In this document: positions 63,184 to 64,000 of the stretch, piece by piece
Position numbering within the stretch: position 1 is the stretch's first letter
Layout of the letters: every line of letters begins with the position of its first letter
Assembly: GCA_963755155.1 (NCBI GenBank)
Contig: CAVWIV010000004.1
Span: 1 to 64,000 of the forward strand
Reading direction: 5' to 3'
Origin: PALSA-612 sp963755155
GTDB lineage: Bacteria; Actinomycetota; Thermoleophilia; Gaiellales; Gaiellaceae
Length of the DNA stretch: 64,000 nucleotides
Position numbers and translations under genes: made by a program
The notes under the pieces: model-generated
Databases searched by the model: none
Seen by the model: the letters and a program-made list of their open reading frames with translations, nothing else
What the model was told of the DNA's origin: nothing

Positions 63184-63878
63184 TCGCCGTCGTCACCTTT
63201 CCGGGCTCGAACGACGACCGCGACGCAGTCGCCGCGTGCGAGCTGCTCGGCGCCGAGGCACGCCTTGTCTGGCATGCGGACGAGGAGCTACCGGAGGTGA
63301 GCGCTGTCGTGCTGCCCGGAGGCTTCTCGTACGGCGACTACCTTCGCTGCGGCTCCATCGCGCGGTTCGCTCCGGTCATGCGCGCCGTCGCGGAGTTCGC
63401 ACGCGGCGGCGGCCTCGTGCTCGGGATCTGCAACGGCTTCCAGATCCTCTGCGAGGCCGGGCTCCTGCCCGGCGCGCTGCGGCCGAACACCTCGCTCTCC
63501 TTCGTTTGCCGGGACGTCGAGCTCGTCGTCGAGCGCGCGGACACGGCGTTCACGTCCCGCTGCGACCAAGGACAGCGGCTCGTGATCCCCGTGAAGCACG
63601 GGGAGGGCTGTTACATCGCGCCGCCGGGCCTTCGCCCTGAGCAGGTCGTCCTTCGCTACGCAGCCGGCGCGAACCCGAACGGCTCTGTCGACGACATCGC
63701 CGGCGTCGTCTCGGAAGGGGGCAACGTCATGGGCCTCATGCCCCATCCGGAGCACGCCGTCGATCCTCTGCTCGGCTCCGCCGATGGAGCGCTCCTTCTC
63801 GGCTCGCTCATCGACGCGGCTCGGTCACAGCAGCAAGACCTCGCTGAGCTCGGGACGCTCGCGCAGCGCCGCTCGTAG
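63180..63878 (+). CDS. purQ: FGAM synthase glutaminase subunit PurQ
   Basis: 232 residues. Class I glutamine amidotransferase: VVTFPGSNDDRDAVAACELL, LPGGFSYGDYLRCGSIARF, nucleophile Cys in VLGICNGFQILCEAG and the His-Glu pair in MGLMPHPEHAVDPLLGS. Supplies ammonia for FGAM formation. Intact, GTG start overlapping purS. PurL is not inside the window; it should follow or be elsewhere. Confidence 0.95.
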   Translation: MIAVVTFPGSNDDRDAVAACELLGAEARLVWHADEELPEVSAVVLPGGFSYGDYLRCGSIARFAPVMRAVAEFARGGGLVLGICNGFQILCEAGLLPGALRPNTSLSFVCRDVELVVERADTAFTSRCDQGQRLVIPVKHGEGCYIAPPGLRPEQVVLRYAAGANPNGSVDDIAGVVSEGGNVMGLMPHPEHAVDPLLGSADGALLLGSLIDAARSQQQDLAELGTLAQRRS

Positions 63879-64000
63879 CCGCTCGAGGTCCCGCGCCCTC
63901 AGTGTGCACCGGGCCCCGCCGAGCGACACCGTCGGTCGCATAGGCGAACCGGACGAGAGCCTCTCCGTCCTGCGCCTGGAGCAGCTGGACGATCGAGGAG
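63825..64000 (-). CDS. Partial unknown gene at the right edge, probably frameshifted
   Basis: On the minus strand the edge sequence reads SSIVQLLQAQDGEALVRFAY then, after a probable one-base break near 63930, SLGGARCTLRARDLERLRAA and LRERPELSEVLLL, ending at TGA 63827-63825. It overlaps the end of purQ by 54 bases. The protein-like segments suggest a real but partial gene, though the evidence is thin and the family is unknown. Confidence 0.35.
   Translation of the reverse strand, partial: PRSSSCSRRRTERLSSGSPMRPTVSLGGARCTLRARDLERLRAALRERPELSEVLLL

Overview
The window is very GC-rich and actinobacterial in character. The right-hand three quarters (about 17.9-64 kb) fit a member of the class Thermoleophilia (Gaiella/Solirubrobacter-like): overlapping GTGA/ATGA gene joints, a LexA of the CGAAC-N4-GTTCG type, F420-type LLM oxidoreductases, a MoaD-MoaE fusion, and the block rpsF-ssb-rpsR-rplI-dnaB-purA. 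The taxonomic label is an inference from gene content; no 16S rRNA is present.

The left part looks like a patchwork. Block A (1-8265) holds alpha-glucan/trehalose genes (malQ, then glgE-treS-mak) with a frameshift every 100-300 bases, and it stops inside mak. Block B (8266-16265) starts inside an APC permease on the other strand and carries a GH13 glucosidase, two MFS/envelope-type operon modules and a J-domain gene. It ends inside aceE (pyruvate dehydrogenase E1). Block C (16266-about 17.46 kb) starts inside a DUF1428 gene and has a VOC protein, again dense in frameshifts. These abrupt mid-gene joins suggest a chimeric or low-quality assembly; they could also be real rearrangements. Frame breaks also hit essential genes on the right (rpsR, rplI, dnaB, purD, purB, purC), so most are probably sequence errors and not pseudogenes.

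From 17.9 kb rightwards: an ECF sigma/anti-sigma pair followed by a serine hydrolase with C-terminal beta-propeller repeats; RNase P RNA; lexA with its own SOS box; tRNA-Leu(GAG); secG; an aquaporin with altered NPA motifs; a glycosyltransferase; a methylmalonyl-CoA mutase subunit translationally coupled to a heme c/copper monooxygenase-like protein; moaDE; an M50 protease; a LOG-type protein; a D,D-carboxypeptidase; and punA-selA-O-methyltransferase-selB. Then come a lipoprotein, a Ser/Thr kinase, a flippase-like membrane protein and an XRE regulator. tRNA-Sec (selC) lies at 47.7 kb next to dinB, which diverges across an SOS box from a DEDDh exonuclease/GIY-YIG protein.

The last 13 kb are replication/ribosome (rpsF-ssb-rpsR-rplI-dnaB), a purine cluster (purA, purD, purE, purB, purC, purS, purQ), an ArsR-type regulator with an LLM oxidoreductase, and mobA-fdhD. 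Selenocysteine insertion (selA, selB, selC) together with fdhD, mobA and moaDE points to a molybdenum, probably selenocysteine-containing, formate dehydrogenase encoded elsewhere in the genome. No phage, IS element, integrase or CRISPR array was seen.
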